Part shown: piece after piece, positions 34,662 to 43,609 of the stretch
Numbering within the stretch: position 1 is the first letter of the stretch
How the letters are laid out: each line of letters opens with the position of its first letter
From: Algorimicrobium algoritergicola
GTDB lineage: Bacteria > Bacteroidota > Bacteroidia > Flavobacteriales > Flavobacteriaceae
Direction of reading: 5' to 3'
DNA: 64,000 nucleotides
Assembly: GCF_008086165.1 (NCBI RefSeq)
Contig: NZ_VSKL01000006.1
Span: 124,001-188,000, forward strand
Notes under the pieces: generated by a model
What the model was told of the DNA's origin: nothing
Databases searched by the model: none
Seen by the model: only the letters and a program-made list of their open reading frames with translations
Program-made: the position numbers and the translations under genes

Positions 34662-35054
34662 TTAAATATCGTCAAAATCTATATCTGTAAAACTTCCAGC
34701 AGATTTTGGTGCGTCATCAACGGTTTCCGTTTCAGTCGTATATTCTTCCTTCTTAAAATCTTTTTGATGACGCTCACTAATCACTTCATCGCCTTTTTCA
34801 TTGATGATGTAATCTGTCATTTCTTTTAGAATGGTATTAAATTCCGAAAAGTCTTCCTTGTATAAATAAATTTTGTGCTTTTTGTAGTGGTAAGAGCCGT
34901 CATCATTTGTGAATTTTTTGCTCTCGGTAATGGTTAGGTAATAATCGCCTGCTTTTGTAGATCTTACATCAAAAAAATACGTTCGTCTTCCCGCTCGTAA
35001 TACTTTTGAGAAAATCTCTTCTTTCTCCATCATTCCATTATTATCCATAGTCAT
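34662..35054 (-). CDS. DUF3276/PUR-domain protein
   Basis: A 130-residue protein with a single PUR-alpha-type repeat (RAGRRTYFFDVRSTKAGDYY, residues about 20-39, and HKIYLYKEDF). Bacterial PUR proteins of the DUF3276 family bind single-stranded nucleic acid. The C-terminal 30 residues are acidic and rich in Thr and Asp, ending FTDIDFDDI, a possible interaction tail. A start two codons downstream (MDNNGM) is also possible. Confidence 0.88.
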   Translation of the reverse strand: MTMDNNGMMEKEEIFSKVLRAGRRTYFFDVRSTKAGDYYLTITESKKFTNDDGSYHYKKHKIYLYKEDFSEFNTILKEMTDYIINEKGDEVISERHQKDFKKEEYTTETETVDDAPKSAGSFTDIDFDDI

Positions 35055-35210
35055 ATATATTATAAAAACACAAATTATAAGTTCCTCAAAAATCTAAAAA
35101 AATCAGATACCAACCAACAAATTATGAATTTTCTTTTATGTATCTTGTTAAAACGTATTTAAGTTGTTAAAAATGAAATCGTTAAAAACACGAGGTTTGT
35201 CTTTTCCTGT

Positions 35211-36968
35211 CTAGGTGTTAGAAGATTCACTTAATTGTTTTTCATATAAGTTTTTATAATAACCATCCGTTTCTATTAAGGCTTCATGCGTTCCGGCTTG
35301 TACAATTTTACCAGCATCTAAAATAATTATTTTATCCGCATTTTTAGCTGCTGAAATTCGGTGACTAACTATTATGGTTGTTTTGCCAGTAGTAAGTTTC
35401 TTTAGGTTATTAAGTATTTTCTCTTCCGTTTCTGTGTCAACCGCTGATAAACAATCGTCAAACAATAAAATCTGTGGATCCTTTATAATAGCTCGTGCAA
35501 TGGAAACGCGTTGTTTTTGTCCGCCTGAAAGTGTAATACCACGTTCGCCTAATACCGTTTCATAACCTTTAGTAAAACCTATTATGTTTTTATGGACTTG
35601 CGCATATTTAGCCGCTTGGATGACCTGTTCGTCCGTAGCATCCTCTTTGCCAAACTTTATATTGTTGTTAATGGTGTCCGAAAATAAAAAGGCATCCTGT
35701 GGTACATACCCAATAGCATCCCGAAGATCATCAAGATTTACTTGATCTATAGGTTCGCCATCAATGAGAAGTTCGCCGCTTTCAATATCATATAAGCGTC
35801 CAATTAAATCTAATATGGTTGATTTTCCAGAACCCGTTTTTCCTATTATTGCTAATGTTTCACTTCCTTTTAACGTAAAAGACACGTCTTTTAAGGCTTG
35901 AATATTGGTGTCATCATACGTGAAGGACACATTTTTGAAAACGATATCACCTTTAATTTCCGATGCATGCAGCGCTTTGTTTTGAATTTCAGGGGAAATT
36001 TTTAAAAACTCATTAATTCGGTTTTGCGAGGCTTCCGCAGTTTGAACTATGGACGTTACCCAACCAACCGTAGCTACTGGCCAAGTTAGCATGTTGACAT
36101 AAATAATGAATTTGGTAATAACACCAAGACTGATTTCTCCAGCAATATATTGTAATCCACCGACGTAAATAACGATAAGGTTACTTAAACCTATTAATAA
36201 AATCATCATGGGGAAGAAAAACGCATTAATACGCACCAAATCCAGTTGTTTCTCACGACTTTCGGTAGCCAATTCATCAAAATTCATAGATGATTGTTGC
36301 TCCATGCCATACGATTTTATAATAGCGATACCGCTAAATGTTTCTTGTGTAAAGGACGATAGTTTAGATAAATACTGCTGAACAATGGTACTGCGTTTAT
36401 GGATTTTTTTACTCAATTTATAAATGATAATTGATAAAATAGGCAGCGGAATAATGGTGTATAAGGTTAATGACGGTGCTTGACGGTACATGAAAAATAT
36501 AGCAATAACAAAGAGCGTAAAGGTGTTGATACTGTACATAATAGCTGGTCCAGCGTACATTCTAACACTATTGACATCCTCGCTAATTCGGTTCATTAAA
36601 TCGCCTGTTCGGTTCTTTTTATAGAAATTTAAAGAGAGCCTTTGGTACTGTTGGTAAATTTCATTTTTTAAATCGAATTCAATATAACGGGAGACATTAA
36701 TAATAGTCTGACGCATAAAAAACGTCAATACACCCGTAATAATGGCAGCACCAATAATAAAGGCAATATTGATAAGGAGTTTCTGTTTTACGATATCGAC
36801 ATCTGTGATAATGCCTTTTCTAAAGTCATCCACAACATCAATTGACGATCCAATAAGTTCGGGCGTAAAGAGTAAAAATATTTTAGATACAATGGTAATA
36901 ATAATCCCAATAATAACTTTCCCTTTATATTTTAAGAAGTATTTATTTAAATGCTTTAATTCTTTCAT
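35211..36968 (-). CDS. ABC exporter, fused permease and ATPase (MsbA/multidrug type)
   Basis: A 585-residue type IV ABC half-transporter: six membrane helices in residues about 15-300, then the nucleotide-binding domain. Walker A GKTGSGKST, Q-loop YVPQDAFLFSD, signature TLSGGQKQR, Walker B ILLFDDCLSAVD (Asp-Cys replaces Glu-Pro/Ala after the Walker B Asp) and H-loop SHR are visible. The residue after the Walker B aspartate is Asp, not the usual catalytic Glu, as also seen in one subunit of heterodimeric exporters; a partner may therefore be needed. It is divergent from leucine dehydrogenase. Confidence 0.85.
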   Translation of the reverse strand: MKELKHLNKYFLKYKGKVIIGIIITIVSKIFLLFTPELIGSSIDVVDDFRKGIITDVDIVKQKLLINIAFIIGAAIITGVLTFFMRQTIINVSRYIEFDLKNEIYQQYQRLSLNFYKKNRTGDLMNRISEDVNSVRMYAGPAIMYSINTFTLFVIAIFFMYRQAPSLTLYTIIPLPILSIIIYKLSKKIHKRSTIVQQYLSKLSSFTQETFSGIAIIKSYGMEQQSSMNFDELATESREKQLDLVRINAFFFPMMILLIGLSNLIVIYVGGLQYIAGEISLGVITKFIIYVNMLTWPVATVGWVTSIVQTAEASQNRINEFLKISPEIQNKALHASEIKGDIVFKNVSFTYDDTNIQALKDVSFTLKGSETLAIIGKTGSGKSTILDLIGRLYDIESGELLIDGEPIDQVNLDDLRDAIGYVPQDAFLFSDTINNNIKFGKEDATDEQVIQAAKYAQVHKNIIGFTKGYETVLGERGITLSGGQKQRVSIARAIIKDPQILLFDDCLSAVDTETEEKILNNLKKLTTGKTTIIVSHRISAAKNADKIIILDAGKIVQAGTHEALIETDGYYKNLYEKQLSESSNT

Positions 36969-37026
36969 TAATAGATTTGAGTTTGCATAAAGTTTTTAAC
37001 AAATTCGTATTTTAATATTAATTATG

Positions 37027-37057
37027 TTGTTTAAACATTAATATTCCCTTAATTTTG
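37027..37057 (+). promoter_or_regulatory. Promoter for leucine dehydrogenase gene
   Basis: TTG at 37027-37029 and TAATTTTG at 37050-37057, 20 bp apart, match the Bacteroidota -33/-7 pattern; the ATG is 55 bp downstream. Confidence 0.65.
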
Positions 37058-37111
37058 CACGTTGTTTTTACAGATAGTATAAAACACAAATAACATTAAA
37101 CTTTAATTAAT

Positions 37112-38215
37112 ATGGTAACAGACGTTGTTAATGCGAATGAATTACATAAAATTGACCCTGTTTTTGGTCAACACTCATTCGATAATCACGAGCAAGTTGT
37201 TTTTTGCAACGACAAAGATACAGGTTTAAAAGCAATAATTGGAATTCACAATACCGTTTTAGGTCCTGCTTTAGGAGGAACTAGAATGTGGAATTATGAA
37301 AATGAATGGGAAGCTTTAAATGATGTTTTGAGACTTTCAAGAGGTATGACTTTTAAGTCTGCTATAACAGGTTTAAACCTTGGTGGTGGAAAAGCGGTTA
37401 TTATTGGAGATGCTAAAACCCAAAAAACGCCAGAATTGATGCGTAAATTTGGAGAGTTTGTACATTCTTTAAGTGGACGTTATATTACAGCTGAAGATGT
37501 TGGAATGACCACTGCAGACATGGATACGGTTCGCGAAGTGACACCTTATGTTACTGGAATTTCTGAATCTCTTGGAGGTGCTGGAAATCCTTCGCCTATA
37601 ACAGCTTATGGTGTGTTTATGGGTATGAAAGCTGCTGCTAAATATAAATTTGGAAGTGATGTTTTAGAAGGTAAATCGGTGTTTGTTCAAGGCATTGGGA
37701 ATGTTGGTGAAGCTTTAGTAGAACATTTAGTAGATGAAGGTGCCAATGTAACTATTTCAGATATCAGTCAAGAACGTTTAGAAGAAGTACGCAGTAAGTA
37801 TGGTGTTTCTATTTATGGTGGGAAGGATATTTATTCGGAAGCTATGGATATCTATGCACCATGTGCATTAGGAGCAACTATTAATGATGATACCGTTCAT
37901 AAAATAAAAGCGCAAGTAATTGCAGGCGCTGCCAATAATCAATTAGCAGTCGAGCAGAAACACGGTAAAATTTTACAGGAACGTGGTATTGTTTGGGCTC
38001 CAGACTTTTTAATTAATGCTGGCGGCATTATTAATGTATACGCAGAATTAGAAGGTTACGACCGTAAGGAAATTATGCGCAAAACTGAAAATATTTACAA
38101 TACAACATTGGAAATATTAAAGAATGCGAATAAAAATAATGTGACAACCAATACAGCTGCTGTAAATATTGCGCAAGCAAGAATTGATGCAAGAAAAAAT
38201 GAGAATTCGAAGTAA
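37112..38215 (+). CDS. Leucine dehydrogenase (Glu/Leu/Phe/Val dehydrogenase family)
   Basis: A 367-residue NAD-dependent enzyme that deaminates leucine and related branched amino acids to keto acids. GPALGGTRMW and LNLGGGKAVIIGD (Lys94) form the catalytic domain, and VQGIGNVGEALVEHL is the NAD-binding glycine motif. GAANNQLA and APDFLINAGGIINVYAEL are diagnostic of the Leu/Val/Phe branch. Length matches leucine dehydrogenases. Together with HMG-CoA lyase at 46.7 kb it indicates leucine catabolism, though the genes are not linked. Confidence 0.9.
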   Translation: MVTDVVNANELHKIDPVFGQHSFDNHEQVVFCNDKDTGLKAIIGIHNTVLGPALGGTRMWNYENEWEALNDVLRLSRGMTFKSAITGLNLGGGKAVIIGDAKTQKTPELMRKFGEFVHSLSGRYITAEDVGMTTADMDTVREVTPYVTGISESLGGAGNPSPITAYGVFMGMKAAAKYKFGSDVLEGKSVFVQGIGNVGEALVEHLVDEGANVTISDISQERLEEVRSKYGVSIYGGKDIYSEAMDIYAPCALGATINDDTVHKIKAQVIAGAANNQLAVEQKHGKILQERGIVWAPDFLINAGGIINVYAELEGYDRKEIMRKTENIYNTTLEILKNANKNNVTTNTAAVNIAQARIDARKNENSK

Positions 38216-38291
38216 TTCGATTAAATAAATATTATTTTTGCGAGGCGAAAGGACTACTTTCGCCTCTTTAAATTTAAAGTTCTTTGAAAGT

Positions 38292-39236
38292 ATGCTAAAC
38301 AGAAGACATATTCGTATAAAAGTTATGCAAACCATCTATGCCTATAAAGGTGGAGAAGGTGGCGATTTTAAAGCCGATCAGACATTTTTATTACGCAGTA
38401 TCGAAAACATGTATAACCTGTATTTATTACAGTTATCCTTATTAATAAAGTTGCAAGAACGATCGGAAGATTACGTGATGAAAACGCAACAAAAACAATT
38501 AGCAACTTCAGCGGATAAAGATCCCAACAAAAAGTTTAGTAATAACGAATTGTTAGTAGCTTTAAAAAGCAATATTCGTTTGGCTGATGCTTTTCAGGAT
38601 CATAAAGTTACCAATTGGGAGTTGGATAGCGAATATGTAGATGTTATTTTTAAAAGTATGTTAGCGTCGGATTTGTATGCTGATTATATGCAAACACGAA
38701 CATCATCTTTTGCTGAAGACAAAAATTTTATTGTAGAGTTGTTTAAGGAAATCATTGCGCCTAATGATAAGCTTTATGACTATTTGGAAGATCAAAGTTT
38801 AACATGGACAGACGATTTGCCTGTTGTAAACACAGCGCTTTTAAAATTATTGCGTAAAGTAAAACCAAGTTCTCCAGATACTTTTTTCTTGCCAGAACTT
38901 TTTAAGGACGAAGATGATAGAGCCTATGCATTAGAATTGTTTAAGAAAACTATTTTAAAACAGAATGGTTTAAATGAGACAATAGCCCAAAAAACTCAAA
39001 ACTGGGATGCTGATCGTATTGCTAGTATTGATACGGTTTTACTGCAAATGGCAATCTGTGAACTAACAAATTTTCCATCAATTCCCGTAAAAGTAACCAT
39101 CAATGAATACTTGGAAATTGCTAAAGAATATTCAACACCAAAAAGTAGTGTATTTATAAACGGTATTTTAGATAAGCTGATAAAAGAATACGCGGAATCT
39201 GATACCTTAAATAAAGTTGGACGTGGGTTGATGTAG
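38292..39236 (+). CDS. nusB: Transcription antitermination factor NusB (long form)
   Basis: A 314-residue protein. The start MLNRRHIRIKVMQTIYA is the canonical NusB beginning, so ATG at 38292 is chosen over an upstream TTG. The C-terminal half (about 175-305) holds the classic helical domain with IASIDTVLLQMAICEL and the VTINEYLEIAKEYSTPKSSVFINGIL-type ending. An insertion of about 150 residues between the first helix and this domain makes it more than twice the E. coli length, as usual for Bacteroidota. nusB-DUF1573-yajC is a recurring order in this phylum. Confidence 0.9.
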   Translation: MLNRRHIRIKVMQTIYAYKGGEGGDFKADQTFLLRSIENMYNLYLLQLSLLIKLQERSEDYVMKTQQKQLATSADKDPNKKFSNNELLVALKSNIRLADAFQDHKVTNWELDSEYVDVIFKSMLASDLYADYMQTRTSSFAEDKNFIVELFKEIIAPNDKLYDYLEDQSLTWTDDLPVVNTALLKLLRKVKPSSPDTFFLPELFKDEDDRAYALELFKKTILKQNGLNETIAQKTQNWDADRIASIDTVLLQMAICELTNFPSIPVKVTINEYLEIAKEYSTPKSSVFINGILDKLIKEYAESDTLNKVGRGLM

Positions 39237-39285
39237 TAAGAAATAATTCTTACATTTACAGCCCGAACAAAAAATTATTATTATT

Positions 39286-39867
39286 ATGAAAAAAGTACTT
39301 TTAGGATTAAGCGCATTTTGCTTAATCGCGTTTACATCTTGTAAAGAAGATGCAACAAAAAAAATTGATGAAACAAATGTAACTGAAGCAGCTGATAGAG
39401 ATGCCCAAGCTTCTAATTTTCCAATTTTATCATTTGATAAGAGTGAGCATGATTTTGGTGAAATTGAAGCAAAATCTAAAGTTGAAACTGTTTTCAAATA
39501 TGAAAATACAGGAAATGCGCCGTTAGTTATTACAGACATTACAAGTTCATGTGGTTGTACGGTACCAAAAGATTGGAGTAGAGAACCATTAGCACCAGGT
39601 GATAGTGGCGAATTTACAGTTATTTTTGATGGTACAGGTGCCAATAAAGTAACTAAAACAGTTACCGTTACAGCTAATACTGAAATGGGTAAAGAAACTG
39701 TAAAAGTTTCTGCATTTGTTAAGCCAGACCCTAACGCACCAGCAAGAGCTACTGCACCAGCAGTAACTAACCAAAGCCAAGTGCCAGCAGGAGCAGTTCA
39801 AAACCAGCAAGCTGCACCAAGAAAATACAGTACACAACCAGGTCATGAAGGCCATAACCACGATTAA
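39286..39867 (+). CDS. DUF1573 lipoprotein
   Basis: A 193-residue protein with lipobox FTSCKED (Cys about 19) and one DUF1573 domain: SEHDFGEIEAKSKVETVFKY, then the conserved SSCGCTVP with two Cys, then PGDSGEFTVIFDG. DUF1573 is an immunoglobulin-like (ASH/MSP-type) fold common in Bacteroidota envelopes. The C-terminal 50 residues are low-complexity (Ala, Pro, Gln) and end in HEGHNHD, a possible metal-binding tail. The next gene begins 8 bp downstream. Confidence 0.88.
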   Translation: MKKVLLGLSAFCLIAFTSCKEDATKKIDETNVTEAADRDAQASNFPILSFDKSEHDFGEIEAKSKVETVFKYENTGNAPLVITDITSSCGCTVPKDWSREPLAPGDSGEFTVIFDGTGANKVTKTVTVTANTEMGKETVKVSAFVKPDPNAPARATAPAVTNQSQVPAGAVQNQQAAPRKYSTQPGHEGHNHD

Positions 39868-39875
39868 TTAATCAG

Positions 39876-40169
39876 ATGGGAGAAAGTTTAAGTACATATT
39901 TACCGTTTATTTTGATGTTTGTTGTCGTGTATTTCTTCATGATAGCACCACAAATGAAACGTGCAAAACAAGAAAAAAAATTCGCAGCCGAATTAAAAAA
40001 AGGTGATCGCGTGATTACTAAAAGTGGTATGCATGGTAAAGTTGTTGACTTTAATGATAAAGACGCCAGCTGTATTATTGAAACCCTTGCCGGTAAAATA
40101 AAATTTGATCGCTCGGCTATTTCTATGGAAATGAGTAAAAAACTCAATGAGCCAGAGAAGGTGAAATAA
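39876..40169 (+). CDS. yajC: Preprotein translocase subunit YajC
   Basis: A 97-residue single-span inner-membrane protein of the SecDF-YajC holotranslocon. The N-terminal helix (LPFILMFVVVYFFMI) is followed by APQMKRAKQEK and KKGDRVITKSGMHGKV, the family signature. It is cotranscribed with DUF1573 and ends before a strong terminator. Confidence 0.93.
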   Translation: MGESLSTYLPFILMFVVVYFFMIAPQMKRAKQEKKFAAELKKGDRVITKSGMHGKVVDFNDKDASCIIETLAGKIKFDRSAISMEMSKKLNEPEKVK

Positions 40170-40192
40170 ATATTACAAGTTTAAAAAAAAGA

Positions 40193-40217
40193 AAGCCACT
40201 CAACGAGTGGCTTTTTT
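40193..40217 (+). terminator. Strong Rho-independent terminator after yajC
   Basis: AAGCCACTC (40193-40201) pairs perfectly with GAGTGGCTT (40205-40213) over an AAC loop, followed by a T run. Confidence 0.92.
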
Positions 40218-40272
40218 TGTTGTGATTCTGTAGTCATTAAGAATATTTCAATTTGATGTGTTTCAAGCCAGA

Positions 40273-40869
40273 TTAACAATTTTTATATTTATCATATAAG
40301 CCCAACCCATTTAAAATTAAGGGCTGTATTTTTTCTAATCGGGATGCTTTCGTTGTTTCGCGCTTTGCCATATTAATATACTCACAATATTCCCGTTGTT
40401 TTCCTGGCGTCAATGCGTTGAATGCGGTTTTTAAATCCGTGTGATTATCTAGATACTTTTGTAGTTCAACTGGAATAGTAACGGTTTTTCCTAGTCTAAC
40501 AACTTTTAATTCTTTTCCTTCTTTTTGATTTTTAATAGCTTCTTTAACATAACTTAAAACAGCGTCTTTATTAATGTCACTAATAGACTCAAAACGCATT
40601 TGCCTAAGTCCTTTTGTTTTTTCTTGAGCCTGCTCTAAAAGATTGTGTTCATCCTTTAAAAATACACCATTAAAAAACCAAATTCCAAAATGGTTTTTAA
40701 AAGCCCCTAAACCTAAAACATTTTTATCTTGCCAGGTATAAACGGGCGCATGCCATTTTAGGGTTTCTTCTAAATCCGTTTTTAATATAATTTTTCTTAA
40801 AAGACTAAGGGCTTCTTTATATTTTTCTTGGCTGTCAATATATTCTTCAACTGAATCTGCTTTTTTCAT
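40273..40869 (-). CDS. YdeI/OmpD-associated-like protein with DUF1801-like domain
   Basis: A 198-residue protein. The N-terminal part (LRKIILKTDLEETLKWHAPVY, GLGAFKNHFGIWFF) is DUF1801-like; the C-terminal part (ALTPGKQREYCEYINMAKR followed by TKASRLEKI) matches the YdeI/OmpD-associated family. ATG at 40869 was chosen over a TTG eight codons upstream. Function is unknown; homologues are linked to stress or bacteriocin tolerance only by annotation. Confidence 0.78.
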   Translation of the reverse strand: MKKADSVEEYIDSQEKYKEALSLLRKIILKTDLEETLKWHAPVYTWQDKNVLGLGAFKNHFGIWFFNGVFLKDEHNLLEQAQEKTKGLRQMRFESISDINKDAVLSYVKEAIKNQKEGKELKVVRLGKTVTIPVELQKYLDNHTDLKTAFNALTPGKQREYCEYINMAKRETTKASRLEKIQPLILNGLGLYDKYKNC

Positions 40870-40962
40870 AGATATACTTAATTGTTGTTTCAAAAGTACG
40901 TGTTTTTTAACCGTTTTTAATTCTAATTTTTATTGAATTGAATGTCAGTTATCTACTATTTT

Positions 40963-40985
40963 TTATTTTAATTCAGTCTAAATAA
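40963..40985. promoter_or_regulatory. 23-bp inverted-repeat operator, site 1
   Basis: The half-site TCTAAATAA is preceded after five bases by TTATTTTAA, against an ideal mirror of TTATTTAGA (7 of 9 match). It ends 2 bp before the -33 box of the TonB receptor promoter. Confidence 0.65.
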
Positions 40986-40987
40986 GC

Positions 40988-41018
40988 TTTGTGTTTTTAT
41001 TAAAGGATGTTATATTTG
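40988..41018 (+). promoter_or_regulatory. Promoter of TonB receptor gene
   Basis: TTTG at 40988-40991 and TATATTTG at 41011-41018, with a 19-bp spacer: a near-perfect Bacteroidota promoter. Operator-like sites lie just upstream and over the expected start of transcription. Confidence 0.8.
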
Positions 41019-41022
41019 TCGC

Positions 41023-41045
41023 TTATTTAAAATAAATCTAAATAA
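41023..41045. promoter_or_regulatory. 23-bp inverted-repeat operator, site 2
   Basis: TTATTTAAA, five bases, TCTAAATAA: 8 of 9 positions mirror. It covers the predicted transcription start and ends 7 bp before the ATG, a classic repressor position. It is the same sequence over 23 bp as site 3 at 47592. Confidence 0.75.
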
Positions 41046-41052
41046 CTAACCA

Positions 41053-43425
41053 ATGAACAAAGTATTATATGGTATTTTTTTGATAGCGTTTCAAGTTTCG
41101 TTTTCGCAATCAAAAATTTCGGGAACAATTGTTTCTGCCTCCAATGAACCCGTGGCTTATGCGCACGTTTTTATTCAAGAAACAAAGCAAGGAACCACCA
41201 CCAATGAAAATGGATTTTTTAATCTAGAAAATGTGTCGCCAGGCTCATTTACAATCCAGGTTTCCTTTGTAGGATTTAAATCAGCTTACAAGAGCATAGA
41301 ACTTCAATCTAATGAAACACGTGAATTAACAATCACTTTGCAGAGTGATACCGATTTGGATGAGGTAGAAGTGTTTGGTAGCCGTTTTAAGCATCCTGAT
41401 AAAATTGAAGCCTTAACGAGGTTGCCTTTGGAGCCTTATGAGCAAATTCAAAGTATCTCCATTATTTCAGATAAATTAATAGAGCAGCAAGGGAATTTAA
41501 CCATTTCTGAAGCTACGAAAAACGTACCAGGCGTTTATACATTTGCAACCTATGGTAATAAGCGTGAAAGCATGAGCTCCCGTGGGTTTAGAGGAATTCC
41601 TATACTGAAAAATGGCGTGCGTGTTAATTCTGATTTTCGTGGTGTTGGTGTTTTAACAGATATGCAGGGCATTGATAATATTCAAGTATTAAAAGGAACT
41701 GCATCCATCACACAAGGGGTTGCAACGGATTTAGGAAGTCCTGGCGGCGTCATAAATATGGTAACTAAAACGCCCAGATATTACAATGGTGGTGAGGTAT
41801 CTTTACGTGTGGGTAGTTATGGACAAGTACGGCCAACATTTGATGTTTATGGTCCTATAAATAAGCAGAAAAATTTAGCCTTTAGAATAAATGGTGCTTT
41901 GGAAAGAGCAGATAGTTATCGCTCTTTAGTTTCTTCTGAACGCTTTTATATCAACCCGTCTTTAGAGTGGCGAATTGATGATAAAACCAAAGTAACAGTT
42001 GAAATGGATTATTTTGATGATAGCCGTACACCCGATTTGGGTACTGTTAATTTGGGCGAAAATGATGTGAATGCGATATACGATTTACCCCATAATCAGT
42101 TTTTAGGATTTGAAAATGATCGTTCTATTACACAAAACGCGACTTATTCTATTCGCTTAGATCATAAATTAACTGATAAATTAGTATTAAAAGGTGCTTT
42201 CTTTTCATCAGGATTAGATTTAAATGATAAAGGTGCAGGTTTGGGAAACGTCGTGTCCGTTGCTAATGAACCACAGTATCAAATGCGTGCGCGTAATTAT
42301 AGTACATCAACACGTTCTGATAACAATAGTGTTCTGCAATTTGATTTAATTGGAGACGAATTAGAAACAGGAAAAATTAAGCATACCTTTCAAGTTGGGT
42401 TTGATTATAGAACATCAAAATATGCAACAACATCACAATCGGCCGGTGTTGTAGATACCATTAATGTATATCAAAATAATTCGAATATTTTGCCTGGCTT
42501 AACTTTAGGCGCTACAGATTACAATGGCGGTGAAACACGAGCTTTAGGTTTAGTGGCGCAAGATGTTATTTCTTGGAATACGTGGTTAAAAACTTTTTTA
42601 GGCGCACGTATTAGTAGTACAGAAACAATTGGTGAAGTGGAAAACACTAGGAGTACAGCCTTTAATCCGCTATTTGGTGTAATTGTAAGTCCTTTAAAAA
42701 ACGTAAATGTCTTTACTTCGTATACCAATAGTTCCTATCCAAGAACAGCTGCTAGATTAGGTGAAAATGGCGAAGAACTGGGTAATGAACGTTATGATCA
42801 ATTGGAAGCCGGAATTAAAACAAATTGGTTAAATAGTCGTTTACGATTCAATCTAACGTATTTCAAAATAAACAATAAGGATATTAACCTTCCAGTTTAT
42901 GATGATTCTTGGTCTACTATATTATATTATGAAAAGGGTGGAAATGATCAGCGACAAGGTATTGAAGTGGAATTAACGGGTCGTGTTTTAGAGAATTTTG
43001 AAGTCATAGCCGGTTACTCCTATATTGATGCAGAATATAAAGAACACACGTCCTTTGTTTATGGCTCTTCACCATTAAACACACCAAATCATACATTTAA
43101 TTTATATGGTAATTACACGTTTAAAGGTCAATTAGAAGGTCTTTCATTAGGAGCAGGCGCATATTATACAGGCGAACGTCCCGTTAACGATTGGTCCTCT
43201 GGTGCTATTACGCATGAAGGTATTGTGCCAAACCAAAAACCGTTTGATGTGGATGCCTACACATTGGTAAATATGCAAGCCGCTTATACGTTTAATAAGC
43301 ATTGGCAAGCGCGATTACTTTTAAATAATGTATTTAACGAAATAGGGTATAATACCTACAGAACCCGTTATATTAATCAAACGGATCCAAGAAGTTTTGC
43401 AGCTATACTAAATTATAGATTTTAA
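41053..43425 (+). CDS. TonB-dependent receptor, siderophore type
   Basis: A 790-residue outer-membrane receptor. A signal peptide (to about residue 19) is followed by a carboxypeptidase-like regulatory domain (about 22-98; ISGTIVSASNEPVAYAHV and NENGFFNLENV), a plug domain with SRGFRGIPILKNGVR and GVINMVTKTP, and a 22-strand-type barrel ending YRF. The plug and barrel resemble ferric-siderophore receptors. The promoter carries two inverted-repeat operators, fitting repression by metal. A perfect terminator hairpin follows, so it is a single-gene unit. Confidence 0.88.
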   Translation: MNKVLYGIFLIAFQVSFSQSKISGTIVSASNEPVAYAHVFIQETKQGTTTNENGFFNLENVSPGSFTIQVSFVGFKSAYKSIELQSNETRELTITLQSDTDLDEVEVFGSRFKHPDKIEALTRLPLEPYEQIQSISIISDKLIEQQGNLTISEATKNVPGVYTFATYGNKRESMSSRGFRGIPILKNGVRVNSDFRGVGVLTDMQGIDNIQVLKGTASITQGVATDLGSPGGVINMVTKTPRYYNGGEVSLRVGSYGQVRPTFDVYGPINKQKNLAFRINGALERADSYRSLVSSERFYINPSLEWRIDDKTKVTVEMDYFDDSRTPDLGTVNLGENDVNAIYDLPHNQFLGFENDRSITQNATYSIRLDHKLTDKLVLKGAFFSSGLDLNDKGAGLGNVVSVANEPQYQMRARNYSTSTRSDNNSVLQFDLIGDELETGKIKHTFQVGFDYRTSKYATTSQSAGVVDTINVYQNNSNILPGLTLGATDYNGGETRALGLVAQDVISWNTWLKTFLGARISSTETIGEVENTRSTAFNPLFGVIVSPLKNVNVFTSYTNSSYPRTAARLGENGEELGNERYDQLEAGIKTNWLNSRLRFNLTYFKINNKDINLPVYDDSWSTILYYEKGGNDQRQGIEVELTGRVLENFEVIAGYSYIDAEYKEHTSFVYGSSPLNTPNHTFNLYGNYTFKGQLEGLSLGAGAYYTGERPVNDWSSGAITHEGIVPNQKPFDVDAYTLVNMQAAYTFNKHWQARLLLNNVFNEIGYNTYRTRYINQTDPRSFAAILNYRF

Positions 43426-43449
43426 ATTCAATGTATTTTGAGTACAAAA

Positions 43450-43488
43450 AAAGCCGATGATTATATAATCATCGGCTTTGATTTTTTT
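43450..43488 (+). terminator. Terminator after TonB receptor
   Basis: A perfect 15-bp inverted repeat, AAAGCCGATGATTAT (43450-43464) with its complement at 43465-43479, then a T run a few bases later. Confidence 0.88.
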
Positions 43489-43609
43489 ACTTTTTTGTGT
43501 TTCGTTAATGTTTAAAGTATTACCGTTTCACTTTTATTGTAATCTCATTTCATGACGTAATTATTATTATACTGATTGTAAAATAAATAACGCCATACAA
43601 AACGGAAAT

